From JBGPOS01 sp041488155 (GTDB taxonomy: Bacteria; Chloroflexota; Dehalococcoidia; Tepidiformales; Tepidiformaceae), in the NCBI GenBank assembly GCA_041488155.1, contig JBGPOS010000017.1, positions 1-60,158 of the forward strand: 60,158 nt of DNA. The letters run 5' to 3'. A program made the translations under genes and the position numbers. The notes under the pieces are model-generated. The model ran no database searches and had not been told where the DNA came from. It saw only the letters and a program-made list of their open reading frames with translations. Below are positions 1 through 8,238 of the stretch, in pieces. The first letter of the stretch is position 1, and every line of letters starts with the position of its first letter.

Positions 1-19
1 CAGGGAACGAGGTGCCCGC

Positions 20-529
20 ATGGGCCAGGCAATAGACGCTCTCGGCATAAACCTGCCCCAGCTGATCGCCCAGGTGGCGAACTTTGCCGTGCTGCTCATC
101 ATCCTGCGGCTGACGCTTTACCGGCCCGTGCTGCGGATGCTGGACGAGCGGAAGAGGAAGATCGCGGAAGGGCTGAACGCCTCCGAGGCCGCCCGGGCGG
201 AGGCAGCGGCTGCGCAGGCGAACATCCAGGGGCAGTTGGATGCGGCGCGCAAGGAAGGGCAAGACCTTGTCGCCAACGCGCAGACCATCGCCGGCCGCAT
301 CCAGGCTGAGGCACGTGAACAATCGGCGCGAGACCGCGAGGCCGCCCTCGCACGGGCCCGGACGGAGATCCAGCTGGAACGCGACCGGGCGATTGCCGAA
401 CTTCGAACCGAATTCGCCGATATCACTGTTTCGGCGGCCGAGAAAGTCATCGGGCAGGCCCTCGACCGGCAGGCTCACCAGCGGATCATCGATGAGACGC
501 TGGCCGAGTCGTCGTTCAGCGGGAACTAG
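20..529 (+). CDS. atpF: ATP synthase F0 subunit b
   Basis: The b subunit is the peripheral stalk that holds the F1 head still against the membrane rotor. The 169-residue protein has one hydrophobic N-terminal segment at about residues 12-32 (QVANFAVLLIILRL), then a long Ala/Glu/Arg-rich helical stretch, the normal b-subunit plan and length. A GAGG Shine-Dalgarno lies 8 bases before the ATG. It is followed 3 bases later by atpH, and the order b-delta-alpha-gamma is the usual one. Subunits a and c must lie just upstream of the window. The only oddity is in the wider operon, where atpG and atpD are separated by two foreign genes. Confidence 0.95.
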   Translation: MGQAIDALGINLPQLIAQVANFAVLLIILRLTLYRPVLRMLDERKRKIAEGLNASEAARAEAAAAQANIQGQLDAARKEGQDLVANAQTIAGRIQAEAREQSARDREAALARARTEIQLERDRAIAELRTEFADITVSAAEKVIGQALDRQAHQRIIDETLAESSFSGN

Positions 530-532
530 CTA

Positions 533-1066
533 ATGGCCGACCTGCAGGCAGCGAAACGCTACGCACAGGCTGCCTTCGACATCGCTGTCGAAGCGAACGC
601 TGTCGCGCAGTGGCGCGTCGACCTGGACGAGATCGCTCAGGTCCTCGCCGAATCTGCGGCCGCCCCGGTGTTCGCCGACGGCCGCATCCCGCTGGAGCGA
701 CGGATCGCGATGGTCGAACGGGCGCTGGCGCTGCAGCCGCTCGCACTCAACCTGGCGAGGCTGCTGGTGTCCAAGAGCCGTTCAGGCGAGGCCCGCGCGG
801 TCGCCAATGCGTTCAACCGCATCGCCGACGCGCACGAGGGGATCGTGCACGCGGTGGTGACCACGGCCGTCGAACTCTCGCCGGGTCAACTGCAAGGCAT
901 CGAACGGCGAATGAGCACGACGCTCGGCAAGAGCGTGCAGGCAACGTCGATAGTCGACCCGTCGGTCATTGGAGGGGTCGTGGTGAAGGTTGGCGACCGG
1001 CTGGTGGATGGCAGCGTGCGGACGCGGCTGAAGCGGCTGCGACGTGAACTCGAGGGCGCCCGCTAA
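533..1066 (+). CDS. atpH: ATP synthase F1 subunit delta
   Basis: Delta (OSCP-like) caps the F1 head and binds the b stalk. The protein has 177 residues, the usual family length. The N-terminal helical domain begins with the typical AAKRYAQAAFDIA, and the C-terminal part carries the conserved VDPSVIGGVVVKVGDRLVDGS signature near residues 140-160. It starts 3 bases after atpF stops and ends before the real atpA start at 1113. A second, in-frame GTG-type extension of atpA would overlap its end but is not needed. No unusual residues seen. Confidence 0.94.
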   Translation: MADLQAAKRYAQAAFDIAVEANAVAQWRVDLDEIAQVLAESAAAPVFADGRIPLERRIAMVERALALQPLALNLARLLVSKSRSGEARAVANAFNRIADAHEGIVHAVVTTAVELSPGQLQGIERRMSTTLGKSVQATSIVDPSVIGGVVVKVGDRLVDGSVRTRLKRLRRELEGAR

Positions 1067-1112
1067 GGGCGGCGGGCCAGGAGACAGAGCAGGGACAGGA
1101 AAGAGGGTCGGA

Positions 1113-2615
1113 ATGGCAGTACGCGCTGAAGAGATCGCCTCCATCCTGCGAGAGCAGATTGAGGGCTTTGGGACGTCGGTGGTTGCGACCGACGTGGGCA
1201 CCGTCATCGACGCGGGCGACGGCGTCGCCCGGATTCACGGCCTCTCGGGCGCCATGTACTCCGAACTGCTCGAGTTCTCCAACGGGAGTATGGGCATCGC
1301 CCTGAACCTCGAAGAGGAGTCGGTTAGCGCGGTCGTGCTCGGCGACTACGCCGACATTAAAGAGGGCGATGAGGTTCGCTCGACCGGCAGGATCATCGAG
1401 GTGCCGGTTGGTGACGCTCTGATCGGCCGGGTGGTCGACGCGCTGGGGAACCCGATCGACGGCAAGGGACCGATCAATACGACGAAGACCCGCGCCGTGG
1501 AGCGAATCGCCCCCGGCGTGACGCTCCGCAAGAGCGTGAACGCGCCCGTCCAGACGGGGATCAAGTCGATCGACTCGATGTTCGCAATCGGCCGGGGGCA
1601 GCGCGAGCTCATCATCGGCGACAAGTCGACGGGCAAGAGCGCAATCGCGATCGACACGATCATCAATCAGAAGGGCGGCGACCTGACCTGCATCTACGTC
1701 GCCATCGGCCAGAAGGCCTCGAAGGTCGCGCAGGTCGTGGGTACCCTCGAAGAGTACGGCGCGATGGAGCACACGATCGTCGTGGCCGCCAACGCCTCGG
1801 ACTCGGCGGCCCTGCAGTACCTCGCCCCCTACGCTGGCTGCGCGATGGGCGAGGAGATCATGGAGAGCGGGCGAGACGCGCTCATCGTCTACGACGATCT
1901 GAGCAAACATGCGTGGGCGTACCGCGAGATTTCGCTCCTTCTTCGCCGGCCGCCGGGCCGGGAAGCCTACCCGGGCGACGTGTTCTACCTGCACAGCCGC
2001 CTGCTCGAGCGGGCTGCGAAGCTGGAAGCAGGGGGCTCGCTCACGGCACTGCCGGTCATTGAGACGCAGGCCAACGACGTGTCGGCCTACATCCCGACGA
2101 ACGTGATCTCGATTACGGACGGACAGATCTACCTGGAAACCGACCTCTTCAACGCGGGCATCCGGCCGGCAATAAACGTGGGCCTTTCGGTGAGTCGGGT
2201 AGGCTCCGCCGCGCAGACGCGGGCCATGAAGACTGTGTCCGGCAGCCTCAAGATCGACCTCTCGCAGTTCCGCGAGCTCCAGGCGTTTGCCCAATTCGGG
2301 ACGAGCGACCTCGACGCTTCGACGCGCCGCCAGCTGGAGCGGGGCCAGCGCGCGACAGAGCTGCTCAAGCAGGGTCAGTTCGCGCCGCCGAGCCTGTCAG
2401 AGGAAGTGGCGGCGATCTTCTCCTTGAGCCAGGGGCTCCTGGATGACGTGCCGATCGCCCGTGTGCGCGCCTTCGAAGAAGGATTGAAGCGGTTCCTGGC
2501 CAGCAACCACCCTGAGCTGATGGCCGACATCGCCCAGAAGCGAGAGATGACTCCTGAGATCAGCGACGGACTGCGGGCTGCTATCACGACCTTCAAGGAG
2601 ACGGTCCCTTACTAG
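1113..2615 (+). CDS. atpA: ATP synthase F1 subunit alpha
   Basis: Alpha forms the non-catalytic nucleotide sites of the F1 head. The 500-residue protein has the beta-barrel N-domain, Walker A at residues 169-176 (GDKSTGKS, a slightly divergent form of the common GDRQTGKT), and a helical C-domain ending in FKETVPY. The start was set at ATG 1113, preceded by AGGAAAGAGG. An upstream in-frame start at 1044 would add a 23-residue basic tail overlapping atpH and is unlikely. A strong hairpin (2629-2674) follows the stop codon, before atpG. Confidence 0.96.
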   Translation: MAVRAEEIASILREQIEGFGTSVVATDVGTVIDAGDGVARIHGLSGAMYSELLEFSNGSMGIALNLEEESVSAVVLGDYADIKEGDEVRSTGRIIEVPVGDALIGRVVDALGNPIDGKGPINTTKTRAVERIAPGVTLRKSVNAPVQTGIKSIDSMFAIGRGQRELIIGDKSTGKSAIAIDTIINQKGGDLTCIYVAIGQKASKVAQVVGTLEEYGAMEHTIVVAANASDSAALQYLAPYAGCAMGEEIMESGRDALIVYDDLSKHAWAYREISLLLRRPPGREAYPGDVFYLHSRLLERAAKLEAGGSLTALPVIETQANDVSAYIPTNVISITDGQIYLETDLFNAGIRPAINVGLSVSRVGSAAQTRAMKTVSGSLKIDLSQFRELQAFAQFGTSDLDASTRRQLERGQRATELLKQGQFAPPSLSEEVAAIFSLSQGLLDDVPIARVRAFEEGLKRFLASNHPELMADIAQKREMTPEISDGLRAAITTFKETVPY

Positions 2616-2628
2616 GACGAAGAATGTC

Positions 2629-2674
2629 GCGAGGCTGGGCCCCGCGTTGACCCTCGGGCGGGGCTGAGCCTCGC
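2629..2674 (+). promoter_or_regulatory. Long hairpin between atpA and atpG
   Basis: Arms 2629-2645 and 2658-2674 are 17 bases each and pair except at two central positions. The loop is 12 bases. There is no T-run after it, so it is not a classic terminator. Lying inside the atp operon, it could stabilise the 3' end of an upstream mRNA piece or reduce transcription into atpG. That would fit the 3:1 ratio of alpha to gamma. The function is inference; the pairing is seen directly. Confidence 0.6.
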
Positions 2675-2706
2675 CACCAGGACAAGCACGGTTCGAGAAG
2701 GAATCA

Positions 2707-3588
2707 ATGCCGACCATCCGCCAACTCAAGCGACGCATAACGAGCATCAAGAACACGGCGAAGATCACGAATGCCCTGCAACTTGTGGCTGCTTCGAAGA
2801 TGCGCCGGGCGCAGGACAGGGCGATCCAGTCCCGGCCGTACGCGGAGAAGCTGAGGACCGTGCTGGCCGGGCTTGCCTCAGCCGGTGGTTCGGAGGAGGA
2901 CGCGCCCCATCCGCTGCTCGTCAAGCGGCCGGCCAAGAACATTGCCCTACTTCACGTCACCCCGGATCGCGGCCTGTGCGGAGGATTGAATTCGAACCTC
3001 AACCGCAGCGCAGGCTCGTTCGTTGCGCTGCAACACGAACCCGTCGGCGTCGTCGCTGTAGGCAAGAAGGGGGGAGATTTCTTCGTCCGGGCGCACGCTC
3101 ACCTGATCGCCGAATTCAGCGACCTCGGCGACTATCCGACGCAGGGAGACACCCTCGGCATCGCCCGGGTGGTCATCCAGGACTACCTCGCCGCGACGGT
3201 CGACCGTGTCTACCTGAGTTACTCGCAGTTCGTCTCGACTGCCAACCAGCGCCCGGTGATTCGCCAGCTGCTGCCTATCGAACCACCAGCAACGGAAGGC
3301 GAAGGGGATGGGGCCGAGTCGATTCGACACGACTACATCTTCGAGCCATCGCCCGAGATAGTCCTCGAGCGCATTCTTCCGCGGTACATCGAGATGCAGA
3401 TCTACGAAGCGATCCTGGAGTCGGCGGCGAGCGAGCAATCGGCGAAGATGGTGGCAATGAAGAACGCCACGGACAATGCCAACGATATTCAGCGCGAACT
3501 CACCCTCACCTACAACAAGGCGCGGCAGGAACAGATCACCAAGGAGCTGCTCGACATCGTGGGCGGCGCCGCGGCCCTGGAGGACTGA
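2707..3588 (+). CDS. atpG: ATP synthase F1 subunit gamma
   Basis: Gamma is the central rotor shaft of F1. The 293-residue protein opens with MPTIRQLKRRITSIKNTAKI and AASKMRRAQ, the diagnostic N-terminal helix. It closes with NATDNANDIQRELTLTYN and RQEQITKELLDIVGGAAAL, the diagnostic C-terminal helix. Residues about 195-205 (EGEGDGAES) look like a small variable insert. A GAGAAGGAA purine run lies before the ATG. The next gene begins 1 base after the stop and uses the GGAGG inside the last atpG codons as its ribosome site, so the two are translationally linked. Confidence 0.95.
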   Translation: MPTIRQLKRRITSIKNTAKITNALQLVAASKMRRAQDRAIQSRPYAEKLRTVLAGLASAGGSEEDAPHPLLVKRPAKNIALLHVTPDRGLCGGLNSNLNRSAGSFVALQHEPVGVVAVGKKGGDFFVRAHAHLIAEFSDLGDYPTQGDTLGIARVVIQDYLAATVDRVYLSYSQFVSTANQRPVIRQLLPIEPPATEGEGDGAESIRHDYIFEPSPEIVLERILPRYIEMQIYEAILESAASEQSAKMVAMKNATDNANDIQRELTLTYNKARQEQITKELLDIVGGAAALED

Positions 3589-3589
3589 A

Positions 3590-4243
3590 CTGGCACACTT
3601 CGCCGGAGTCATCTTCGACATGGACGGCGTCTTGGTGGACGGCGAGCCACTGCACTTCGAAGCCGTAAACGACCTGCTCCGCGAGGAGGGCCGGTCGATG
3701 AGCTTCGAAGAATACCGGCCCCACATGGGAACGAAGTACGGCTGGACCGAGATGATCCGGGAGTTCGGGCTCTCCCGGCCTCACAGCTACTACACGACTC
3801 GCTTCAAAGCCGAGATGGTCGAGCGCTATCGCGAACGCAGCGAGCCGCTGCCGGGAGCGGTGGAGCTGGTCGGCGCCCTGCGAGCGGAGGGTGTACCGCT
3901 GGCGATCGCGTCGTCGTCCATCCTGCCATGGGTCGAAGCCTGCCTTGGACGAATTGGATTGCTCGATTCCTTCGATCAGTTCGTAACGGGTAGCGATGTG
4001 GAACGCGGGAAGCCGGCCCCCGATGTGTACTTGCTGGCGGCGCGGAGGCTCGGTCTGGCGCCGGAGACCTGTCTCGCGATCGAAGACGCGCCAGCCGGTA
4101 TCCTCGCCGCGAAGGCGGCCGGGATGGTCTGTTGGGCGGTGCGGACAGAGTACACGCGCGGCCTTTCGCTCCCCGGCCCGGACCGCGACCTCGAAAGCCT
4201 CCTGGACATCTCCCCTCACGACATCATTGGGGTACCGGCATGA
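3590..4243 (+). CDS. HAD-superfamily phosphatase / phosphomutase-like hydrolase
   Basis: A beta-phosphoglucomutase-type HAD hydrolase, 217 residues. Motif I is FDMDGVLVDGEP, with the nucleophile Asp10 and acid/base Asp12. A helical cap follows, then IASSS (motif II), GKPAPD (motif III lysine) and IEDAPAG (motif IV). The substrate cannot be read from sequence; small phosphorylated sugars are typical. The start is notable. The nearest ATG would remove Asp10, while CTG 3590 sits 6 bases after a GGAGG and gives the normal N-terminus. It lies inside the ATP synthase operon between atpG and atpD, and its stop overlaps the next start (ATGA). Product class is sure, start codon fairly sure. Confidence 0.88.
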   Translation: MAHFAGVIFDMDGVLVDGEPLHFEAVNDLLREEGRSMSFEEYRPHMGTKYGWTEMIREFGLSRPHSYYTTRFKAEMVERYRERSEPLPGAVELVGALRAEGVPLAIASSSILPWVEACLGRIGLLDSFDQFVTGSDVERGKPAPDVYLLAARRLGLAPETCLAIEDAPAGILAAKAAGMVCWAVRTEYTRGLSLPGPDRDLESLLDISPHDIIGVPA

Positions 4244-4986
4244 CCGAACTTGTGGTCCGTTCCGATACCGATGGGATTGCGACCCTCACACTCAACCGGC
4301 CCGAGTCGCTCAACGCGCTCAGCCCCGCCCTTTTCATCGAGCTCCGGGCGCACCTTGATTCAATCGCCGCGCAGACGGACACGGTTGGCTGCGTGATCCT
4401 CACCGGCGCCGGGCGGTCGTTTTCGGCGGGCAACGACATCCGGGCCATCCAGGCGGGGGAACGCGCTCCCTCACCGTATTTCCAGGCGGAGACGATCGAC
4501 GCGATCGAGAGTCTGCCCCAGCCGGTCATCGCTTCCGTCCGCGGACACTGCTACACGGGGGCACTCGAAGTGGCGCTCGCCTGCGACCTCTGCATCGCAT
4601 CGGAATCTGCCCGCTTCGCCGACACGCACGGGAAGTGGGCGATGACCCCAACCTGGGGGATGAGCCAGCGCTTGCCAAGGCGCATCGGCGCTCTAAGAGC
4701 GAAGGAGATGATGCTCACCGGTCGCATCGTACAGGGGCCGGAAGCCTTCGCCCTCGGGCTGGTCAACGCCTGCGTGCCAGACAGCGAGCTCGAGCCGGCG
4801 ACGCGCCAACTGGCGCAGAGCATCGTCGCGAACTCGTGGCACACCGTCCGCGCCGACAAGCGGCTTGTGAACGAGGGCCAGCGTTTCACCCTCGCCGACG
4901 CGCTCCAGTACGAACGGAAATCAAGCCCCGGGGCAGGCCCCGACATGGCCGAACGTCTCAAGGCGTTCGGGTCCAGGAACCAGTAA
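4240..4986 (+). CDS. Crotonase-fold protein (enoyl-CoA hydratase/isomerase family)
   Basis: Crotonase-family enzymes act on acyl-CoA thioesters through an oxyanion hole. The 248-residue protein has TLNRPESLNAL near the N-terminus, ILTGAGRSFSAGNDI at about 53-67 (first oxyanion-hole loop) and GALEVALACDL at about 107-117. The first catalytic Glu of true hydratases fits Glu110. The second (PEI in the rat enzyme, recalled alignment) appears replaced by a DTHGKW stretch, so a different reaction is possible. ATG 4240 overlaps the HAD stop. An upstream in-frame start at 4132 would run through the HAD gene and is rejected. It ends 24 bases before atpD, so it is transcribed with the ATP synthase genes. 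Confidence 0.88.
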   Translation: MTELVVRSDTDGIATLTLNRPESLNALSPALFIELRAHLDSIAAQTDTVGCVILTGAGRSFSAGNDIRAIQAGERAPSPYFQAETIDAIESLPQPVIASVRGHCYTGALEVALACDLCIASESARFADTHGKWAMTPTWGMSQRLPRRIGALRAKEMMLTGRIVQGPEAFALGLVNACVPDSELEPATRQLAQSIVANSWHTVRADKRLVNEGQRFTLADALQYERKSSPGAGPDMAERLKAFGSRNQ

Positions 4987-5010
4987 CGTGAATACGGTGG
5001 AGGTCTTGCT

Positions 5011-6423
5011 ATGGTCATGACGGCAGCAGCCCAAGGACACGTCGTCCAGGTGATCGGGACGGTGATTGATATCGAGTTCCCGCCAGACCGTCTCCCGGCG
5101 ATCTACCACGCCGTGAACATCACACGTGACGACGGCACGGCCCTTGTTACCGAGGTCCAGCAGCACCTGGGGAACAACTGGGTGCGCTGCCTGGCGATGG
5201 ATACCACCGATGGTCTGCGCCGCCAGGCGGTCGCAGTCGATACGGGGGCAGCGATTTCGGTGCCCGTAGGGGAGCTGTCGCTCGGGAGGATGTTCAACGT
5301 GTTGGGCAACCCGATCGACAATCTGCCGGCGCCCACCGAGGCGCCCCGCTGGGTGATTCACCGCAAGCCGCCGAAGTTCGAAGAGCAGGAGACGACGCCT
5401 TCGGTGCTCGAGACGGGAATCAAAGTCATCGACCTGATTTCTCCGCTCGTGCGAGGGGGCAAGGTCGGCCTCTATGGCGGCGCGGGCGTCGGCAAGACGA
5501 TCATCATCCAGGAGTTGATCACGAACATCGCTCGCGAGCACGGCGGGTACTCCGTGTTCGCAGGCGTCGGGGAACGCTCGCGCGAAGGGAACGACCTCTG
5601 GCACGAGATGAAGGAATCGGGCGTGCTCCCGAAGATGGCCATGGTCTTCGGTCAGATGAACGAACCGCCCGGGGTGCGACTTCGGGTGGCGCTCACCGGC
5701 CTCACGATGGCCGAGTATTTCCGCGACGAAGAAGGGCGCGACATGCTCTTCTTCGTCGACAACATCTACCGTTACACGCTGGCAGGCATGGAGGTCTCGG
5801 CGTTGCTGGGACGCATGCCTTCGGCCGTCGGGTACCAGCCGACGTTGGCAACGGAGATGGGCGATCTTCAGGAGAGGATCACCTCAACGAAGAAGGGCTC
5901 GATCACATCGTTCCAGGCGATATACGTGCCGGCCGATGACTACACCGACCCGGGAGTGGCGACGACCTTCGGCCACCTCGACGCGGTGGTCGCGCTCGAG
6001 CGGTCGCTCGCCGAGCAGGGGCTCTACCCGGCGATGGACCCCCTCACCTCGTTCTCCCGCGCACTCGAACCGCGCATCGTCGGACAGGAGCACTACGACG
6101 CTGCGCGAGCGGTGCAGAGCGTGCTCCAGCGCTACCGGGACCTCCAGGACATCATCGCCATTCTGGGCATCGACGAGCTCTCGGACGACGACAAGCTCAC
6201 CGTGGCGCGAGCTCGCAAGCTACAGCGCTTCCTGACCCAGCCGTTCTTCGTCGGGGAAGTCTTCACGGGCGTCCCCGGCCAGTACGTGCCGGCGCGCGAG
6301 ACGATCCGCGGGTTCCAGGAGATCCTCGATGGCAAACACGATGGTCTGCCGGAGCAGGCGTTCTTCAACGTCGGGACCATCGACCAGGCGGTCGAAAAGG
6401 GCCGCCAGCTCAACGAGGCCTAG
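5011..6423 (+). CDS. atpD: ATP synthase F1 subunit beta
   Basis: Beta carries the catalytic sites of F1. The 470-residue protein has the N-terminal barrel, Walker A GGAGVGKT at 156-163, the GERSREGNDL loop with the catalytic Glu, the Walker B strand MLFFVDNIYRYT, and YVPADDYTDP. All are standard. GGTGGAGG lies 7 bases before ATG 5011; a second ATG two codons in is the alternative. It is separated from atpG by two genes unrelated to the ATPase, which is abnormal for this operon. Confidence 0.96.
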   Translation: MVMTAAAQGHVVQVIGTVIDIEFPPDRLPAIYHAVNITRDDGTALVTEVQQHLGNNWVRCLAMDTTDGLRRQAVAVDTGAAISVPVGELSLGRMFNVLGNPIDNLPAPTEAPRWVIHRKPPKFEEQETTPSVLETGIKVIDLISPLVRGGKVGLYGGAGVGKTIIIQELITNIAREHGGYSVFAGVGERSREGNDLWHEMKESGVLPKMAMVFGQMNEPPGVRLRVALTGLTMAEYFRDEEGRDMLFFVDNIYRYTLAGMEVSALLGRMPSAVGYQPTLATEMGDLQERITSTKKGSITSFQAIYVPADDYTDPGVATTFGHLDAVVALERSLAEQGLYPAMDPLTSFSRALEPRIVGQEHYDAARAVQSVLQRYRDLQDIIAILGIDELSDDDKLTVARARKLQRFLTQPFFVGEVFTGVPGQYVPARETIRGFQEILDGKHDGLPEQAFFNVGTIDQAVEKGRQLNEA

Positions 6424-6425
6424 GA

Positions 6426-6866
6426 ATGCCGCTCACTGTGGAAATAGTCACCGCGGAGCGCGTCGTGCGCATTGAGCAGGGCGTTGACGTCCTCATCGCC
6501 CCCGGCACGGAGGGTCAACTCGCCATCCTGCCGCGCCACGCCGCCCTCATGACAACGCTCGACGCCGGCGCCCTGACGTTTCGGCGGGCCGGAGAAGAAT
6601 CGGACTTCGCGATCAGCGGCGGCTTCATGGAGGTTCGAAACAACCGTGTGACTATCCTCGCGGACGCCGCCGAGGCTGCCGAAGAAATCGACCTGGCACG
6701 AGCGGAGGCTGCGAGGGCGAGGGCCGAAGAACGCCTCCTGCGCGCGCGAGAACAATCGGCGCGCGACGTAGACATGGCCCGCGCCCAGGCCGCGCTTGAG
6801 CGGTCACTCATCCGCTTGCGGGTGGTGATGCGGCGGCGCCGGCCGGGTCCGCCTCGGCCCGGGTAG
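6426..6866 (+). CDS. atpC: ATP synthase F1 subunit epsilon
   Basis: Epsilon couples gamma to the c-ring and can inhibit ATP hydrolysis. The 146-residue protein has the beta-sandwich N-domain (VEIVTAERVV, GTEGQLAILPRHAAL, FAISGGFMEV) and a C-terminal pair of Ala/Arg/Glu-rich helices. The tail is very basic (MRRRRPGPPRPG), somewhat longer than usual. It starts 2 bases after atpD stops and is the last gene of the operon; murA follows with its own promoter. Confidence 0.93.
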   Translation: MPLTVEIVTAERVVRIEQGVDVLIAPGTEGQLAILPRHAALMTTLDAGALTFRRAGEESDFAISGGFMEVRNNRVTILADAAEAAEEIDLARAEAARARAEERLLRAREQSARDVDMARAQAALERSLIRLRVVMRRRRPGPPRPG

Positions 6867-6913
6867 GGAGCGGAGGGCGACCTTAGACGGCCAGGCGCCC
6901 GGTTCGGACTCGT

Positions 6914-6943
6914 TTGCCCGAATTCGTGGCCAGCGCCTATTCT
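6914..6943 (+). promoter_or_regulatory. Candidate murA promoter
   Basis: TTGCCC at 6914-6919 and TATTCT at 6938-6943 are separated by 18 bases, in the right place for a sigma-70 type promoter. The murA ATG is only 11 bases after the -10 box and has no Shine-Dalgarno, so the transcript would have a very short leader or none. Based on pattern only. Confidence 0.45.
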
Positions 6944-6954
6944 GGGCTTAGCCA

Positions 6955-8238
6955 ATGAGTCCCCAGCGCTTAGCGAACTCCCGGTACACCGTACAGGGCG
7001 GCGCTGTGCTCAGGGGGACGGTGCGGACATCTGGGGCGAAGAACGCGGCGCTGGCGGCGATGTGTGCATCGCTGCTCACCGATGAGGACGTCACTCTGAC
7101 CAACGTTCCCGAAATTACAGACGCCGATACGCTCGGCGAGTTGCTCGTGAGCCTGGGCGCGGTCGTCCAACGCCAACGGGGCGGGCGGATGAGGCTGAAC
7201 GGAGCGACGATAAACACCCTCGAAGCTCCTACCGAGCTCATGACCGAGAACCGGGCGTCGTTCCAGATCATGGGCCCGCTGCTGGCGCGCCACGGGTTTG
7301 CGGCATCGGCCCCGCCTGGAGGCGACGTGATCGGGCAGCGGCCGATCGACGTCCACCTGGCCGGCTTCGAAGCGATGGGCGCGACGGTGACTCGCGAAGG
7401 GGAACGATTCGTCGCGCGCGCTCCGGACGGTCCGGGGAGCCTCCGAGGCGCGCGTGTGTTCATGGACTACCCGTCGGTTTCAGGCACGCAGAACGTCTTG
7501 ATGGCGGCGACCCTGGCCCGAGGCCATACGACGATCGTCAACGCCGCGACTGAACCCGAGGTGCAGGAGCTGGCGCACCTGCTGAACGCGATGGGCGCAA
7601 GGATCAGCGCCATCGGGAGCCAGGAGATGGAAGTCGAAGGGGTCTCCGGCTTGCACGGCGTTGACCACCGGATCATGCCGGACCGAATCGAGGCAGGTAC
7701 TTTCGCGATAGCGGCGGCGATGGCGGGAGGGCAGGTTGAGATCGAAGACTGCCCCGTGGGAGTGATGGACGCGCTGATCGCCAAGCTTCGCGCGATGGGG
7801 ACGACGATCGAGCAGACGGAGGGCAGCCTGAGAGTCTGCAGCGAAGGCCGGATGAAAGCTGTCAGCTTCCAGGCGCTTCCCTACCCTGGGCTGCCCACCG
7901 ACCTCCATGCGCCGATGGCGGCAGCGCTGACACAGGCGCACGGGGTTTCGATCATCCATGAGCGCGTATTCGACAACCGCATGCTCTACGTGAGCGAGCT
8001 GCGAAAGATGGGCGCGGAAATCGTGAGCACCGGGTCTTCCGCGATCGTCAGCGGACCAACCCCGCTCCATGGAGCGAGGGTGCGTGCGCTTGACGTGCGG
8101 GCCGGCGCAGCAGTGCTGTTGGCGGCCCTGGTAGCCCAGGGCTCTACGGTGATCGAAGAAGTATCACACCTCGACCGGGGCTACGAACGGCTCGACGAGA
8201 AGATGCGCGCCCTGGGCGTGCAGATAGAGCGGGACTGA
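6955..8238 (+). CDS. murA: UDP-N-acetylglucosamine 1-carboxyvinyltransferase, Cys-to-Asp active-site variant
   Basis: MurA performs the first committed step of peptidoglycan synthesis, adding enolpyruvate to UDP-GlcNAc in the cytoplasm. The 427-residue length is normal. SGAKNAAL with Lys29, NRASF, RPIDVHLAGFEAMGA and the C-terminal LDRGYERLDEKMRALG are all present. The catalytic-loop residue, usually Cys in PGGC, is Asp124 here (PGGDVIG; codon 7324-7326). The same change is known in Mycobacterium and Chlamydia MurA, where it keeps activity and gives intrinsic fosfomycin resistance. Its stop is followed directly by the mreB ATG, giving a cell-wall synthesis pair. Confidence 0.95.
   Translation: MSPQRLANSRYTVQGGAVLRGTVRTSGAKNAALAAMCASLLTDEDVTLTNVPEITDADTLGELLVSLGAVVQRQRGGRMRLNGATINTLEAPTELMTENRASFQIMGPLLARHGFAASAPPGGDVIGQRPIDVHLAGFEAMGATVTREGERFVARAPDGPGSLRGARVFMDYPSVSGTQNVLMAATLARGHTTIVNAATEPEVQELAHLLNAMGARISAIGSQEMEVEGVSGLHGVDHRIMPDRIEAGTFAIAAAMAGGQVEIEDCPVGVMDALIAKLRAMGTTIEQTEGSLRVCSEGRMKAVSFQALPYPGLPTDLHAPMAAALTQAHGVSIIHERVFDNRMLYVSELRKMGAEIVSTGSSAIVSGPTPLHGARVRALDVRAGAAVLLAALVAQGSTVIEEVSHLDRGYERLDEKMRALGVQIERD

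Noticed and set aside
966..2294. 442-codon minus-strand open frame antisense to atpH/atpA
   Set aside because: Codon-phase shadow of GC-rich genes; no ribosome site or motif; rich in Arg, His and Asp.
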